NCBI RefSeq assembly: GCF_017086445.1
Contig: NZ_CP070968.1
Span: forward strand, 496,001 to 560,000
From: Brevundimonas fontaquae
Lineage (GTDB): Bacteria; Pseudomonadota; Alphaproteobacteria; Caulobacterales; Caulobacteraceae
Length of the DNA stretch: 64,000 nt
Direction of reading: 5' to 3'
Below are positions 1-9,857 of this stretch, one piece after another (positions within the stretch are counted from its first letter, which is position 1; each line of letters begins with the position of its first letter). The notes under the pieces were generated by a model, which saw only the letters and a program-made list of their open reading frames with translations, did not search any database and had not been told where the DNA came from. A program made the position numbers and the translations under genes.

Positions 1-2
1 GC

Positions 3-173
3 TTCTCGGCGACGCCCAGCGGCCGCCAGATCGACTTCATCGTCGGCGGCGAACGTCGGCTGTGGGATGGGTCCAGCATGACACTGCAAGCGGTCGCCAG
101 CCGCGAGCCGCGCCATGTCGCAGAAGCGCCGCCGGAGTTCGCCTTGATCGGAGCCTGGCGGCGTCAGTTCTGA
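3..173 (+). CDS. C-terminal end of an unidentified protein (partial)
   Basis: An open frame enters from the left edge and stops at TGA 171-173, giving 56 residues that end in the motif GAWRRQF. The visible part is rich in Arg and Ala and includes RQIDFIVGGERRLWDG. I do not recognise the family. A pseudopilin-like or general secretion protein is conceivable but unsupported. It converges with grpE, whose stop is 25 bases away. The start lies outside the window. Confidence 0.45.
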   Translation, partial: FSATPSGRQIDFIVGGERRLWDGSSMTLQAVASREPRHVAEAPPEFALIGAWRRQF

Positions 174-197
174 GCGACGCCGCCTGACGACTGCGGA

Positions 198-833
198 TCA
201 GGCCTTGCCGTCGAAGGTGTGAGTCTCGGCGGGGGGGGCGGCGCCATAGGGGTTCGGGGCTTGCGCTCCGGACCCCTTGGCGGCGACGACCACCATGGCG
301 GGGCGGACGGTGCGGCCGAACAGTTCAAAACCGGACTGCATGGTCTGGATCACCGATCCGCCGGGCACGGTCTCGGACGGCTGTTCCATCATCGCCTGGT
401 GCAGATGCGGGTTGAAGGTCTCGCCGGCCTCGGGCGCGACGCGCTTCAGGCCGTTGGCGTCGAAGGCTTGCAGCAGCGCCTTCTGCGTCAGCTCCAACCC
501 GGTCACCAGACCAGCGGTCGCGCCCTCGGCGTCCTTGGGCGCAGCCATCAGGGCGCGTTCCAGATTGTCGGCGACGCTCAGCAGGTCCTTGGCGAAGCGC
601 TGGATGGCGAAGGCGCGGGCGTCGTTCTGCTGCGTCTCCGAACGGCGCTTCAGATTCTCCATCTCGGCGGCGACGCGCAGGGCGCGGTCCTTCCATTCGT
701 CACGCTCGGCGATCACGGCGTCCAGCGGCGCCAAATCGTCTGACGGATGGGCGTCCAGGCCGTGTTCGGCGTTGGTTTCGGCCATGTCGGCGTCCACGGC
801 GTTTAGTTCGTCGTTAAGGGGCTTGTCGCTCAC
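198..833 (-). CDS. grpE: Nucleotide exchange factor GrpE
   Basis: GrpE is the cytoplasmic cochaperone that releases ADP from DnaK. The 211-residue product has the family layout: an acidic N-terminal arm (about 1-40), a long coiled-coil helix (about 40-95, with AEMENLKRR), and the C-terminal beta-wing domain containing [11 protein letters not shown] and [12 protein letters not shown]. The start is GTG at 831-833 and overlaps the TGA of hrcA (GTGA), so the two are translationally coupled in an hrcA-grpE operon, the usual heat-shock arrangement. dnaK and dnaJ are not in the window. The tail after VVVA is Pro/Ala-rich and probably disordered. Confidence 0.96.
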   Translation of the reverse strand: MSDKPLNDELNAVDADMAETNAEHGLDAHPSDDLAPLDAVIAERDEWKDRALRVAAEMENLKRRSETQQNDARAFAIQRFAKDLLSVADNLERALMAAPKDAEGATAGLVTGLELTQKALLQAFDANGLKRVAPEAGETFNPHLHQAMMEQPSETVPGGSVIQTMQSGFELFGRTVRPAMVVVAAKGSGAQAPNPYGAAPPAETHTFDGKA

Positions 834-1930
834 TTGTCGTTCCCGTCCAGCATCCGGCCCAGCACCCGGGCGGTATAGTCCACCAACGGAATGACACGGG
901 CGTAGTTCAGTCTTGCGGGGCCTATCACGCCGATGGCGCCCAGAACCCGCTGTCGGCCGCTCATATAGGGCGCCGCGATCACGGCGGAACCCGAAAGTGA
1001 AAACAACCGTGTCTCCGCGCCGATGAAAATGCGCACCCCCTGCGCCGCATCGACGCCGTCCAGCAGGCCGATCAGCTGTTCCTTCTGCTCCAGATCATCG
1101 AAAAGGACGCGGACTCGCTCCAGATCGGCCAGGCCTTCCCGGTCCTGAAGGAGGTTGGCGCGACCCCGCACGATCAGGGCGCGCTCGCGATCCTGCCCGC
1201 CGGACCAGGCGGCGAATCCGTCCTCGACCAGGCGAGCGGCGGTCTGGTCCAGTTCACGCCGTGCGATTTCCAGCTCTTGCGTCATCTCGCGCCGGGCGTC
1301 GGCGAAGGGGCGGCCGCGCAGGCGGGCGTTCAGGAAGTTGGAGGCCTCGACCAGGGTCGAAGGCGTGACGCCGGCCGACAGGGTCATGATGCGGTTTTCG
1401 ACCGTGCCGTCGTCAGCGACGATGACGGCCAGCGCCTGATCTCCGCCCAAGGCGACGAACTCGACATGTTTGACGCCGGAATCCCGCACCGGGCTTGAGA
1501 CGACGCCCGCGCCGCCGGCCAGGCCCGACAGCAGGTTCGAGGCCTCATCCAGCGCCGCCTCGAAGTTCCGGCCGCGCCCGGCGAGCCGCCCGTCGATCTC
1601 GCGACGCTCTTCCTTGGTCAGGTCGCCGACTTCTAGCAGGCCGTCGACGAACAGGCGCAGGCCCGCGTGGGTGGGGATGCGCCCGGCCGAGGTGTGGGGC
1701 GCCGCCAGCAGGCCTGCAAGGGTCAGATCCTGCATGGTGTTGCGGATCGAGGCAGGCGACAGGGCAATGCCGCCCAGCGACAGCGTCCGCGACCCGACCG
1801 GCTCGCCGGTCTCCAGATAGCTTTCCACGATGCGACGGAAGATGTCGCGCGCCCGCGCATCCAGCCCCGCCAGACCCACGAGGGACTGGCCGGCGTCGAA
1901 CGGCGGGTTTTTCGGGGCATACAGGCTCAC
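830..1930 (-). CDS. hrcA: Heat-inducible transcription repressor HrcA
   Basis: HrcA represses groESL-type operons by binding CIRCE operators. The likely start is GTG at 1928-1930, giving 366 residues close to the usual family length. The open frame continues upstream over rph, but that extension has no family features. The N-terminal winged helix includes [20 protein letters not shown] and the recognition segment [12 protein letters not shown], followed by [14 protein letters not shown], all typical of HrcA. The C-terminal GAF-like domain ends in [16 protein letters not shown]. It is divergent from rph (60-base gap) and coupled to grpE. I saw no CIRCE element in the gap. Confidence 0.95.
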   Translation of the reverse strand: MSLYAPKNPPFDAGQSLVGLAGLDARARDIFRRIVESYLETGEPVGSRTLSLGGIALSPASIRNTMQDLTLAGLLAAPHTSAGRIPTHAGLRLFVDGLLEVGDLTKEERREIDGRLAGRGRNFEAALDEASNLLSGLAGGAGVVSSPVRDSGVKHVEFVALGGDQALAVIVADDGTVENRIMTLSAGVTPSTLVEASNFLNARLRGRPFADARREMTQELEIARRELDQTAARLVEDGFAAWSGGQDRERALIVRGRANLLQDREGLADLERVRVLFDDLEQKEQLIGLLDGVDAAQGVRIFIGAETRLFSLSGSAVIAAPYMSGRQRVLGAIGVIGPARLNYARVIPLVDYTARVLGRMLDGNDK

Positions 1931-1990
1931 GGTTTCAGGATAAGCACCGCCGCCACAGCTTCCAAGGTCAGACTTCCAAGGATCCCTCCC

Positions 1991-2716
1991 ATGCGCCATT
2001 CGCAACGCACCGACGATCAACTGCGTCCCGTGACCATCGAGACCGGCGTCAACCGGTATGCTGAGGGCTCGTGCCTGATCACCTTCGGCAACACCAAGGT
2101 GCTGGTGACCGCCTCGATCGAGGACAAGGTGCCGGGCTGGATGCGCAACTCGGGTCAGGGTTGGGTGACGGCCGAATACGGCATGCTGCCGCGCGCCACC
2201 CACACGCGCGGCCGTCGTGAAGCCGCTGCCGGCAAACAGTCGGGCCGCACGCAAGAGATCCAGCGATTGATCGGTCGCTCCCTGCGCGCCGTGGTGGACC
2301 TGAAGGCGCTTGGCGAACGTCAGGTGCTGATCGACTGCGACGTCATCCAGGCCGACGGCGGCACCCGCACGGCGTCGATCACCGGCGCCTGGGTCGCCAT
2401 GAGTCTGGCCCTGAACTATCTGCGCGACGAGGGCGTGCTGAAGGTCGATCCGATCACGGACCAGGTGGCGGCGGTGTCGTGCGGCGTCTGCGACGGCGTG
2501 CCGGTGCTGGATCTGGATTACGAAGAGGATTCCGAGGCCGAGGCGGATTCGAACTTTGTCCTGACCGGCTCGGGCCAGATCGTCGAGGTCCAAGCCACCG
2601 GCGAGAAACGCGGCTTCTCGCGCGCCGAGTTCGACCGGCTCTTCTCACTGGCCGAGATCGGCTGCACCGAACTGTTCGCCCTGCAGAAGGCGGCCCTGGC
2701 GGCGATGAAGCGATAA
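1991..2716 (+). CDS. rph: Ribonuclease PH
   Basis: RNase PH is the phosphate-dependent 3'-5' exoribonuclease that trims tRNA 3' ends. The product from ATG 1991 is 241 residues, the usual size. It starts [14 protein letters not shown] and carries the family signatures [19 protein letters not shown] (here [15 protein letters not shown]), [19 protein letters not shown] and [19 protein letters not shown], with the conserved Arg and Asp residues of the phosphorolytic site. The open frame extends upstream to 1667 opposite hrcA, but similarity begins at this ATG. It is divergent from hrcA, a common alphaproteobacterial pairing. Confidence 0.97.
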   Translation: MRHSQRTDDQLRPVTIETGVNRYAEGSCLITFGNTKVLVTASIEDKVPGWMRNSGQGWVTAEYGMLPRATHTRGRREAAAGKQSGRTQEIQRLIGRSLRAVVDLKALGERQVLIDCDVIQADGGTRTASITGAWVAMSLALNYLRDEGVLKVDPITDQVAAVSCGVCDGVPVLDLDYEEDSEAEADSNFVLTGSGQIVEVQATGEKRGFSRAEFDRLFSLAEIGCTELFALQKAALAAMKR

Positions 2717-2782
2717 GGGGGTTTCACCTCGGGGCGCGGCCGGGCATCCTAACCGTCTCGGTTCTGATCGGAGATTAAGCCC

Positions 2783-3244
2783 ATGCGTCGATCTCAATGG
2801 CTTTCGCTCGCCGCCTGCGCCGTGCTGGTCGCGGCATGTCAGCCTTCCGGATCGGGCGAGACGCCGGCTTCAGACAATGCGGCGTCGAACACCGCAGTGA
2901 TCGACGCCGTTCCGCTGCAATCCGAAACCGCTGCGCCGGCTGAGGCGCCCAAACCGGCTGCGCCGACCAAGGAAACGCCCAAGCCCGCCGATGACCCTCA
3001 GGCCCGCATCCCTGAAGGACCGGACATGGCTCCGCAGCCCGTCCCGATCAGTGAAGTCCCCTGCCGCGAAGCCATCGGCGCCGCCGCCTCGGCCCGGCTG
3101 GTCGAGCGCTGCAGCCAGGTCAGCCCGGCGACCCGCCCGCCCTGCAACGCCGCCAACCCCTGCGACCTCATCCAGGGGGAGATCGACCGGTCCTGCAAAC
3201 TGTGGGAACGCGACGGCGACCCGCCGGCGGCATGCAAGCCCTAG
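2783..3244 (+). CDS. Small secreted lipoprotein, function unknown
   Basis: This 153-residue protein has a lipoprotein signal: positive MRR, a hydrophobic stretch, and lipobox LVAAC with the acylated Cys at about residue 19. A long Pro/Ala/Lys-rich linker (about 25-80) follows, then a compact C-terminal part with six Cys residues (PCREA, ERCSQ, PPCN, NPCDL, RSCKL, AACKP) that could form disulfides in the periplasm. I do not recognise the family. The stop overlaps that of the convergent glmM through CTAG at 3241-3244. Confidence 0.8.
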   Translation: MRRSQWLSLAACAVLVAACQPSGSGETPASDNAASNTAVIDAVPLQSETAAPAEAPKPAAPTKETPKPADDPQARIPEGPDMAPQPVPISEVPCREAIGAAASARLVERCSQVSPATRPPCNAANPCDLIQGEIDRSCKLWERDGDPPAACKP

Positions 3245-4587
3245 GCTGAGCGCACCGCGCCCGCCACATCGGCCACCACCCGCTTGACCAGCGCCTCGTC
3301 GTCGCCCTCGGCCATGACGCGGATCAGTTTTTCCGTGCCCGATGGCCGCACCAGCAGCCGTCCCTGACCGCTCAGGGCCGCTTCGGCCTCGGCGATGGCG
3401 GCCTTGACCGCGTCGGTCTCCAGCGGCTTGTCGGCGGAGAAGCGGACGTTCTCCAGCTTTTGCGGCACGGGCTCGAACTGACGAGCCAGTTCGCTCATCG
3501 GCTTGCCGGATTCGACCAGGACGGCCAGCACCTGCAGCGCCGCCATCAGGCCGTCGCCGGTCGTGGCGTGGTCGTGCAGGATGATGTGGCCCGACTGTTC
3601 GCCGCCGATGTTGAAGCCGCCTTCGCGCATCCTTTCCATGACATAGCGGTCGCCGACCTTGGTCCGCTCCAGCGTCAGGCCTTCGGACTTGAGTTTGCGC
3701 TCCAGCCCCAGGTTGGACATGACGGTTGCCACCACGCCGTCGCCGGTCAGGAGGCCGCGTCTGGCCCAGTCCAGCCCGACCAAGGCCATGATCTGATCGC
3801 CGTCCACGACCCGACCCGTCTCGTCGCAGATGATCAGTCGGTCGGCGTCGCCGTCCAGGGCGATGCCGATGTCGGCGCGGTAGCGTTTGACGGCATCGGC
3901 CAGGGTCGCGGGATGGGTCGAGCCGCACTCGGCGTTGATGTTTGTCCCGTTGGGGGTCACGCCCACGGGGAAGACCTCTGCGCCCAGTTCGAACAGGGTG
4001 GTGGGCGCGACCTTGTAGCCGGCGCCGTTGGCGCAATCGACGGCGATACGCAGCCCTTGCAGCGTCAACCGTTTGGGGAAGGCCTGTTTGGCGATCTCGA
4101 TATAGCGGGCCTGGGCGTCGTCGATGCGTTTGACCCGGCCCAGCTTGTGCGACGGCGCCAGGCCCTGGTCGAGACCCTGGTCCATCATGGCCTCGATCTT
4201 CAGCTCGATCTCGTCCGACAGCTTGTAGCCGTCCGGCCCGAACAGCTTGATCCCGTTGTCGGCATAGTCGTTGTGCGAGGCCGAGATCATGACCCCCAGG
4301 TCGGCGCGCATCGACCGGGTCAGCATGGCCACGCCCGGCGTCGGCACGGGTCCGAAGGTGCGTACGTCCATTCCGACCGAAGCGAAACCGGCGACCAAGG
4401 CCGGCTCGATCGTATAGCCTGACAGGCGGGTGTCCTTGCCGATCACCACCAGATGGCGTCGATCATCGTCGGTGCGGAACAGTTTTCCGGCGGCCAGACC
4501 CACGCGCAGCGCGACCTCGGCCGTCATCGGATAGGTGTTGGCGCGGCCGCGAATGCCGTCGGTGCCGAAATATTTTCTGTCGCCCAA
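3241..4587 (-). CDS. glmM: Phosphoglucosamine mutase
   Basis: GlmM converts glucosamine-6-phosphate to glucosamine-1-phosphate for UDP-GlcNAc and peptidoglycan. The 448-residue product begins [14 protein letters not shown] and has the phosphoserine loop [14 protein letters not shown] (about residues 100-115), the metal loop DGDADR (about 245) and the phosphate-binding [15 protein letters not shown] near the C-terminus. The start is TTG at 4585-4587, supported by AAAGGA seven bases upstream. It is divergent from glmS, so two consecutive steps of amino-sugar synthesis share one 161-base intergenic region. Confidence 0.96.
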   Translation of the reverse strand: MGDRKYFGTDGIRGRANTYPMTAEVALRVGLAAGKLFRTDDDRRHLVVIGKDTRLSGYTIEPALVAGFASVGMDVRTFGPVPTPGVAMLTRSMRADLGVMISASHNDYADNGIKLFGPDGYKLSDEIELKIEAMMDQGLDQGLAPSHKLGRVKRIDDAQARYIEIAKQAFPKRLTLQGLRIAVDCANGAGYKVAPTTLFELGAEVFPVGVTPNGTNINAECGSTHPATLADAVKRYRADIGIALDGDADRLIICDETGRVVDGDQIMALVGLDWARRGLLTGDGVVATVMSNLGLERKLKSEGLTLERTKVGDRYVMERMREGGFNIGGEQSGHIILHDHATTGDGLMAALQVLAVLVESGKPMSELARQFEPVPQKLENVRFSADKPLETDAVKAAIAEAEAALSGQGRLLVRPSGTEKLIRVMAEGDDEALVKRVVADVAGAVRSA

Positions 4588-4748
4588 GGTGCGGTCCTTT
4601 GTTTCGGGTAACGTTCCGAAACCCCTTTTTTGATGCGGCCCGCCTTAAGATTGCATAGACGGCCGATGGGGCTTGATGTGTGGCTTAGCCCCGGATCGCC
4701 GTCAGTGCAAAGCGGCGCCCTTTTCCTGACTTCTCGGAGCCTTCGCTC

Positions 4749-6563
4749 ATGTGCGGCATCATCGGCGTCACCGGCAATGGTCCTGTCGTTCCCCGGCTGA
4801 TCGACAGCCTGAAACGGCTGGAGTACCGCGGCTATGATTCCGCAGGCGTCGCCGCCGTTGTGGACGGCTCGGTCGAGCGCCGCCGCGCCAAAGGAAAGAT
4901 CCGCAATCTGGAAGCCGTCCTGGCCGAGGAGCCGATGACGGCGACGGTCGGCATCGGCCATACGCGCTGGGCCACGCACGGCGCGCCGACGACGGAGAAC
5001 GCCCACCCGCACAAGGCCGGTCGCGTTACCCTGGTCCACAACGGCATCATCGAAAACTTCGCCGAGCTGAAGGCCGAGTTGGCGGCCGACGGCCATGTCT
5101 TCGAAAGCCAGACCGACACCGAGGTCATCGCCCACCTGCTGGATGCCGAACTGAACACGGGCCGCAGCCCCCTGGAGGCGTTCAAGACCACTCTGGATCG
5201 CCTGACCGGCGCCTATGCGCTGGCGGTGCTGATCGACGGGACGGACGACCTGATCCTGGGCGCGCGACGCGGCAGCCCCTTGGTGGTCGGCTGGGGCGAG
5301 GACGAAATGTATCTGGGCTCGGACGCGCTGGCCGTCGGTCCGTTCACGCAGAAGATTTCCTATCTGGAAGAGGGCGATTACGTCGCCATGACCAAGGCCG
5401 GCGCCCAGATGTTCGACGTGGCGGGCAAGCCGGTCGAACGCGCCATCGTCCAGGTCTCGGCCTCATCGGCCATGGTCGAGAAGGGCGAATATCGCCACTT
5501 CATGGAGAAGGAAATCCATGAACAGCCCGACAGCGTCCAGCACACCCTGTCGGAATATCTCGACCTGGTGACCGGCAAGGCCAAGACCAATCCCGTCGAC
5601 TTCGCCGCCATCGACCGCATACAGATCGTCGCCTGCGGCACCGCCTTCTACGCCGGCCAGATCGGTCGTTATGCGTTCGAGAAGCTGGCCGGCCTGCCCT
5701 GCGACGTCGAGATCGCGTCTGAGTTCCGCTATCGCTCGCCGGCCGTCTCGAAATCCACCCTCGCCGTCGCCGTCAGTCAGTCCGGCGAAACGGCCGACAC
5801 CCTGGCCAGCTTGACCTGGTGCAAGGCGCAAGGGTTGCAGACCGCCGCCGTCGTCAATGTTCATTCGTCCTCGATGGCGCGCGAAGCGGCCGTCCTGTGG
5901 CCCACCCATGCCGGACCGGAGATCGGCGTCGCCTCGACCAAGGCCTTCACAGCTCAGGTCGCGGCTCTCCTGGCCCTGGCCGTGGCGGCGGGCGTGGCGC
6001 GCGGCCGGATCGATGCGGCTCAGGAGGCCGAACTCGTCAAGGCCCTGTTCGAAAGCCCTCGCCTGATCGCCGAAGCCCTGACGATGGGCGACAGCATCCG
6101 CGCCGTGACCCACGACCTGTCAAAGGCCGACGATGTCCTTTTCCTGGGCCGGGGCGCCATGTTCCCGCTAGCGATGGAGGGCGCGCTGAAGCTGAAGGAG
6201 ATCAGCTATATCCACGCCGAGGGCTATGCCGCTGGCGAGCTGAAGCATGGCCCCATCGCCCTGATCGACGAAGAGACCCCGACCATCGCTCTGGCTCCGC
6301 TTGACGACGTGTTCGAAAAGACCGCGTCCAACCTGCAGGAGGTTGCGGCACGTGGCGGCCCGGTCATCATGATCGCGCCGGAAAAGGCCCCCGATCCGCA
6401 CGGCGCCGGCATTCGCCGCATCCACGCCCCCGACTGCCACCCGCTGATCGCGCCCCTGGTCTATGCCGTACCGGTGCAACTGCTGGCCTATTACACCGCC
6501 GTTCAGAAGGGCACCGACGTCGATCAGCCCCGCAACCTGGCCAAGTCCGTCACGGTCGAGTGA
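4749..6563 (+). CDS. glmS: Glutamine-fructose-6-phosphate aminotransferase (isomerizing)
   Basis: GlmS makes glucosamine-6-phosphate from fructose-6-phosphate and glutamine. The 604-residue protein begins MCGIIGVTG, with the nucleophilic Cys exposed after Met removal. The glutaminase domain (about 1-230) contains RWATHG and HNGIIEN. Two SIS isomerase domains follow (about 275-430 and 445-590), including ACGTAFYAG, SQSGETADT and the terminal DVDQPRNLAKSVTVE. A GGAG ribosome site lies nine bases before the ATG. Its 3' end overlaps the convergent Crp-family gene by 40 bases. No glmS ribozyme was seen, as expected outside Gram-positives. Confidence 0.97.
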   Translation: MCGIIGVTGNGPVVPRLIDSLKRLEYRGYDSAGVAAVVDGSVERRRAKGKIRNLEAVLAEEPMTATVGIGHTRWATHGAPTTENAHPHKAGRVTLVHNGIIENFAELKAELAADGHVFESQTDTEVIAHLLDAELNTGRSPLEAFKTTLDRLTGAYALAVLIDGTDDLILGARRGSPLVVGWGEDEMYLGSDALAVGPFTQKISYLEEGDYVAMTKAGAQMFDVAGKPVERAIVQVSASSAMVEKGEYRHFMEKEIHEQPDSVQHTLSEYLDLVTGKAKTNPVDFAAIDRIQIVACGTAFYAGQIGRYAFEKLAGLPCDVEIASEFRYRSPAVSKSTLAVAVSQSGETADTLASLTWCKAQGLQTAAVVNVHSSSMAREAAVLWPTHAGPEIGVASTKAFTAQVAALLALAVAAGVARGRIDAAQEAELVKALFESPRLIAEALTMGDSIRAVTHDLSKADDVLFLGRGAMFPLAMEGALKLKEISYIHAEGYAAGELKHGPIALIDEETPTIALAPLDDVFEKTASNLQEVAARGGPVIMIAPEKAPDPHGAGIRRIHAPDCHPLIAPLVYAVPVQLLAYYTAVQKGTDVDQPRNLAKSVTVE

Positions 6564-7192
6564 GGCTCGCCTGCCAGCCGGCGTAGCGTGTCCGGGTCGA
6601 TGATCTGGATCGCGCCGCGCCGGAGCCGCACCGCCCCGGCGGCGCACAGTTCCGTGCACGCGGTCGATATGCTGGCGCGTCGTACGGCCATCAGCTGCGA
6701 CAGCTCGGTTTGACGCAGAGCAAGGACGTCGCCCCCTTCTCGGTCGTGAACATCGAGTAGCAGGGCGGCCAGGCGCTGGCTGACCTTCAGTGCCGCATAC
6801 CGAGAAAGCTCGGCTTGAAGGGCGCTGTTGCGACGCATCAGGTCCGTCAATGACGCCTCGACCAAGCTGTCGTGAGGGAGTGTTTGCGCGAGTTTTGCTG
6901 CCGATACGGTCAGGAACCGACCCGCTGTCAACCAAAGGGCGGATTCGGTTTCGCCGCCGCCTAGCACGGCATCGAAGTTGATTACGTCGTCGCTGGAGGC
7001 GAGCCCCCTTGAAAGGAAGCCGTCGAACCCGATCCGAGCCACGACGCCGGAAAGCACAAAGGTGACGATGGGGTCGCCATTGTAGGTGGGTGCGGTCCGT
7101 GCGCCGGCCTCGGCGAAGAACGCGTCGCCTGCGTCCAAGCCTTGGAGTGCAAGGCCGGACAACAAGGCGTGTGCGAGGTTCGACGTTGACAT
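6524..7192 (-). CDS. Crp/Fnr-family transcription regulator
   Basis: A 222-residue protein with a divergent N-terminal cyclic-nucleotide-binding-like domain (about 15-130), a dimerisation helix (about 115-150), and a C-terminal winged helix whose recognition part is LRQTELSQLMAVRRASIST. There is no clear Fnr-type Cys cluster, so iron-sulfur sensing is unlikely. The effector is unknown. It is the first of two neighbouring Crp/Fnr genes on the minus strand, separated by 52 bases. Its 3' end runs 40 bases into the convergent glmS. Confidence 0.82.
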   Translation of the reverse strand: MSTSNLAHALLSGLALQGLDAGDAFFAEAGARTAPTYNGDPIVTFVLSGVVARIGFDGFLSRGLASSDDVINFDAVLGGGETESALWLTAGRFLTVSAAKLAQTLPHDSLVEASLTDLMRRNSALQAELSRYAALKVSQRLAALLLDVHDREGGDVLALRQTELSQLMAVRRASISTACTELCAAGAVRLRRGAIQIIDPDTLRRLAGEPHSTVTDLARLRG

Positions 7193-7244
7193 GCCTCGTC
7201 TAGACGGCCGATCGCCGTTTTTCGCGATAACATGCGTTAAGCCG

Positions 7245-7988
7245 TCAGACGGGCTCTGACTGCAGACGCAGATAGGTCGGATCGAACTCGGCGATTTCAG
7301 CGAGGCGACGCCAGTCGAGAATATCGATCCGCCCGCCCGCCCACGCGACGACGCCCTCGCTGCGGAGCTCGGAAATCAGCCGGCTGACATGAACGGTCGA
7401 AAGGCCGAGCGCGTCACCCAGCGTCGTTTGCGTCAGCGGAAGATCAAACGTCAGATCGCCCGTCTGGCCGACAGCCTGGAGACGCAGATAGAGCTCGCAC
7501 ACCAGATGCGCCAGGTGGCCAAGCCCGCTCCGTCGGCCCATGGCCACCAGCCACTGCCGATGAATGGCGGCGTCGATGATGGTGTCCAGCCAGAGAAGTC
7601 GGCCCAGATGCGGGTGGCGCTCGGTGATGTCGATCAGCCCGCTGTGCGGCGCCTCTGCGATCACGCAGTCGGTTAAGGCGACGACGCCATGGTCCATCTG
7701 TTTCATCAACAGGCTGTGCAGATCGATGAAGTCGCCCGACACATTGATTTCGGTGATCTGACGCGCTCCGTCTTCCAAGGTTGAATATCGCGCGGAAAAG
7801 CCCGAGATCAGAAGCGTGCTGTGCAGCGGACGGGTGTGCTCGCGAACGATGTCGGAGCCAGCGGGGGCTGTCTTTGGGGCGTCGAGCACATCTCGTAAGG
7901 CGGCGATTTCCTTTTCGTCGAGACGGTCTCTCAGCGACAACTTGTCGACCAATGTGGTGATCTTGGCGGGGCCGACGGTCTTGGGCAT
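7245..7988 (-). CDS. Crp/Fnr-family transcription regulator
   Basis: This 247-residue regulator has an N-terminal cNMP-binding-like beta barrel (about 40-130, with TSLLISGFSARYS-like strands) and a C-terminal HTH (LTQTTLGDALGLSTVHVSR) typical of the Crp superfamily. The start is ATG 7988, chosen for the strong upstream GGGAGAGG. An in-frame extension upstream has no ribosome site. The ATG overlaps the TGA of the DUF6894 gene (ATGA), so the two are coupled. The clade resembles the many Crp/Fnr regulators of Caulobacterales and rhizobia paired with small DUF6894 proteins. Confidence 0.88.
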   Translation of the reverse strand: MPKTVGPAKITTLVDKLSLRDRLDEKEIAALRDVLDAPKTAPAGSDIVREHTRPLHSTLLISGFSARYSTLEDGARQITEINVSGDFIDLHSLLMKQMDHGVVALTDCVIAEAPHSGLIDITERHPHLGRLLWLDTIIDAAIHRQWLVAMGRRSGLGHLAHLVCELYLRLQAVGQTGDLTFDLPLTQTTLGDALGLSTVHVSRLISELRSEGVVAWAGGRIDILDWRRLAEIAEFDPTYLRLQSEPV

Positions 7989-8248
7989 CAAACCTCTCCC
8001 GCCAGCGTCCAACCTTCAGGCGCTTGGTCAGATGCGGCCGCCGTCACGCTGACCACGGTCTGACCCTCCGCATCCGTGACGATGACGCTGAAGGCGCCGG
8101 TCGTCCAGAAGGACGCGCCCCTGTACCGCAGGATCTCACCAAGGACGGCGACGGCCTCTTCGCGCGCCGCGTCCATGTTTTTCAGTTCCTCGCCCTGCTC
8201 GTCGCGGACGCAATCGCCATTCTGGGTATGGAAAAAATAGCGCGGCAA
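7988..8248 (-). CDS. DUF6894 family protein
   Basis: This 86-residue protein starts MPRYFFHTQNGDCVRDEQG, the recognisable head of the DUF6894 family: small alphaproteobacterial proteins of unknown function with a PRYFFH motif and an invariant D-x-x-G. The start is TTG at 8246-8248, fixed by a perfect AGGAGG five bases upstream. It is coupled to the downstream Crp/Fnr regulator, suggesting a shared stress or stationary-phase role (inference). Confidence 0.85.
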   Translation of the reverse strand: MPRYFFHTQNGDCVRDEQGEELKNMDAAREEAVAVLGEILRYRGASFWTTGAFSVIVTDAEGQTVVSVTAAASDQAPEGWTLAGEV

Positions 8249-8317
8249 TCTTCCCTCCTGGCCTCAGACGAGAGGGAAGCGGTCACGGGCGCGATTGGTT
8301 CAGTCCGCTGCGAGCTT

Positions 8318-9817
8318 TCAGATTTCCTGATTGAAGGCGCCGATTTCAGGATAGGCGGCAAGGCGCGGCTTGATCTCCTTTCGGAACAAGTCGCGCATGT
8401 CGTCTTCGGATCGCATGCTTTCGACCACCACAACCAGTTCCGGCTTGTTGGACGACGCGCGCACCAACACCCATGAGCCGTCGTCCAGATGCACGCGAAC
8501 ACCGTTGACGGTGATGGCCTCGACGATCTTGCGGCCCAGGATTTCGCCGCCGGCTGCGGCCAAATCGGAATAATCCTTCACGATCCGCTCCAGCACGCCG
8601 TACTTCAGCTCGTCGTCGCAGTGGGGCGACATGGTCAAGCTGGTCCAGGCGTCTGGAAGGGCCGACTTCAGTTCGCTGAGCTTTTTACCTGGATTGCGAT
8701 CCAGCATGGCCAGAACGGCCCCGGCTGCGACCAGCCCGTCGTCGTAGCCGTGTCCTAGATCGCCGGCCATGAAGAAGTGGCCCGATTTCTCGAAGCCGGC
8801 TAAGGCGCCCAGCTCGGCAGTCTTGCGCTTGATGTAGGAGTGGCCCGTCTTCCAGTAGACGACCTCGGCCCCGCTGGCTTTCAGCACCTCATCGGTTTTG
8901 TACAGGCCGGTCGATTTCACATCGACCACGAAGGTGCTGTCCGGATAGACCTTGGACAGGTCGCGAGCCAGCATCAGGCCGATCTTGTCGGCGAAGATCT
9001 CCTCGCCCGTGTCGTCAACAACGCCGCAACGGTCGCCGTCGCCGTCGAAGCCAAGGGCGAGATCTGCGCCCGTCTCACGCACGCGCTGGGCCATCTGCAC
9101 CAGCATGGCGTGATCTTCTGGGTTCGGATTGTACTTGGGGAAGGTGTAGTCGAGGTCGGTGTCCATCTCGATCACCTCGACACCCATCCGCCGCAGGGCG
9201 TCGGGGGCGAAGGTGCCAGCCGTGCCGTTGCCGCAGGCGCAGACGACCTTCAAGGGACGCTTGATCTGCACCTTGGAGGCCACGTCGGCGACATAGGTTT
9301 CGCGGAAGTCATCGACGCGCACCAGCTTGCCGCCGGGGCGGGCCACGCCCTCGCCGTTCAGCACGATTTCTTTCAGGCGGCCCATCTCGTCGGGACCGAA
9401 GGTCAGGGGCTTGTTGGCTCCCATCTTCACGCCGGTCCAGCCGTTCTCGTTATGGCTGGCGGTGACCATGGCGACGCAAGGCGCGTCCAGCTCGAACTGA
9501 CCGAAATAGGCCATGGGCGACAGGGCCAAGCCTACGTCCAGAACCTCCATCCCGCCTTCCAGCAGCCCGAGGATCAGGGCCTGTTTGACGCTGAGGCTGT
9601 AGCTGCGGAAATCATGGCCGGTGACGATTTTCGGCGCCACGCCGATCTCCTGGACATAGGTCGCCAAGCCTAGGCCCAGCGCCTGAATGCCGAGGAGGTT
9701 GATTTCCTTTTCCAGGATCCAACGCGCGTCGTATTCACGGAAGCCGGTCGGCTTAACCAGCGCCTGGGTTTCGTAGGCGGCCGTGTTCGGCTTAAGGTCC
9801 TGACGGGGGTTCAGCAT
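8318..9817 (-). CDS. Phosphomannomutase/phosphoglucomutase
   Basis: An alpha-D-phosphohexomutase of 499 residues, acting in the cytoplasm on mannose-6-P and probably glucose-6-P (AlgC/ManB type). Features in order: N-terminal FREYDARW, phosphoserine loop VTASHNENGWTGVKMG, metal loop FDGDGDRCG, sugar-specificity loop GFEKSGHFF (GEMSG-like), and a C-terminal RASSNKPELVVVVE phosphate loop. The start is ATG 9817, preceded by AGGGA. The open frame continues upstream without family similarity. It lies next to a glycosyltransferase and a GDP-mannose-forming enzyme and should supply mannose-1-phosphate. Confidence 0.93.
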   Translation of the reverse strand: MLNPRQDLKPNTAAYETQALVKPTGFREYDARWILEKEINLLGIQALGLGLATYVQEIGVAPKIVTGHDFRSYSLSVKQALILGLLEGGMEVLDVGLALSPMAYFGQFELDAPCVAMVTASHNENGWTGVKMGANKPLTFGPDEMGRLKEIVLNGEGVARPGGKLVRVDDFRETYVADVASKVQIKRPLKVVCACGNGTAGTFAPDALRRMGVEVIEMDTDLDYTFPKYNPNPEDHAMLVQMAQRVRETGADLALGFDGDGDRCGVVDDTGEEIFADKIGLMLARDLSKVYPDSTFVVDVKSTGLYKTDEVLKASGAEVVYWKTGHSYIKRKTAELGALAGFEKSGHFFMAGDLGHGYDDGLVAAGAVLAMLDRNPGKKLSELKSALPDAWTSLTMSPHCDDELKYGVLERIVKDYSDLAAAGGEILGRKIVEAITVNGVRVHLDDGSWVLVRASSNKPELVVVVESMRSEDDMRDLFRKEIKPRLAAYPEIGAFNQEI

Positions 9818-9857
9818 GGTTGTAGTCCCTGGTTGTGTCGGTTGGATTGCCGGCAGA

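Noticed and set aside
1931..2593. N-terminal extension of HrcA over rph
   Set aside because: HrcA similarity starts at the GTG at 1930; the extension is antisense to RNase PH.
4588..4748. glmS ribozyme or riboswitch upstream of glmS
   Set aside because: No ribozyme core was recognised, and such elements are known mainly from Gram-positive bacteria.
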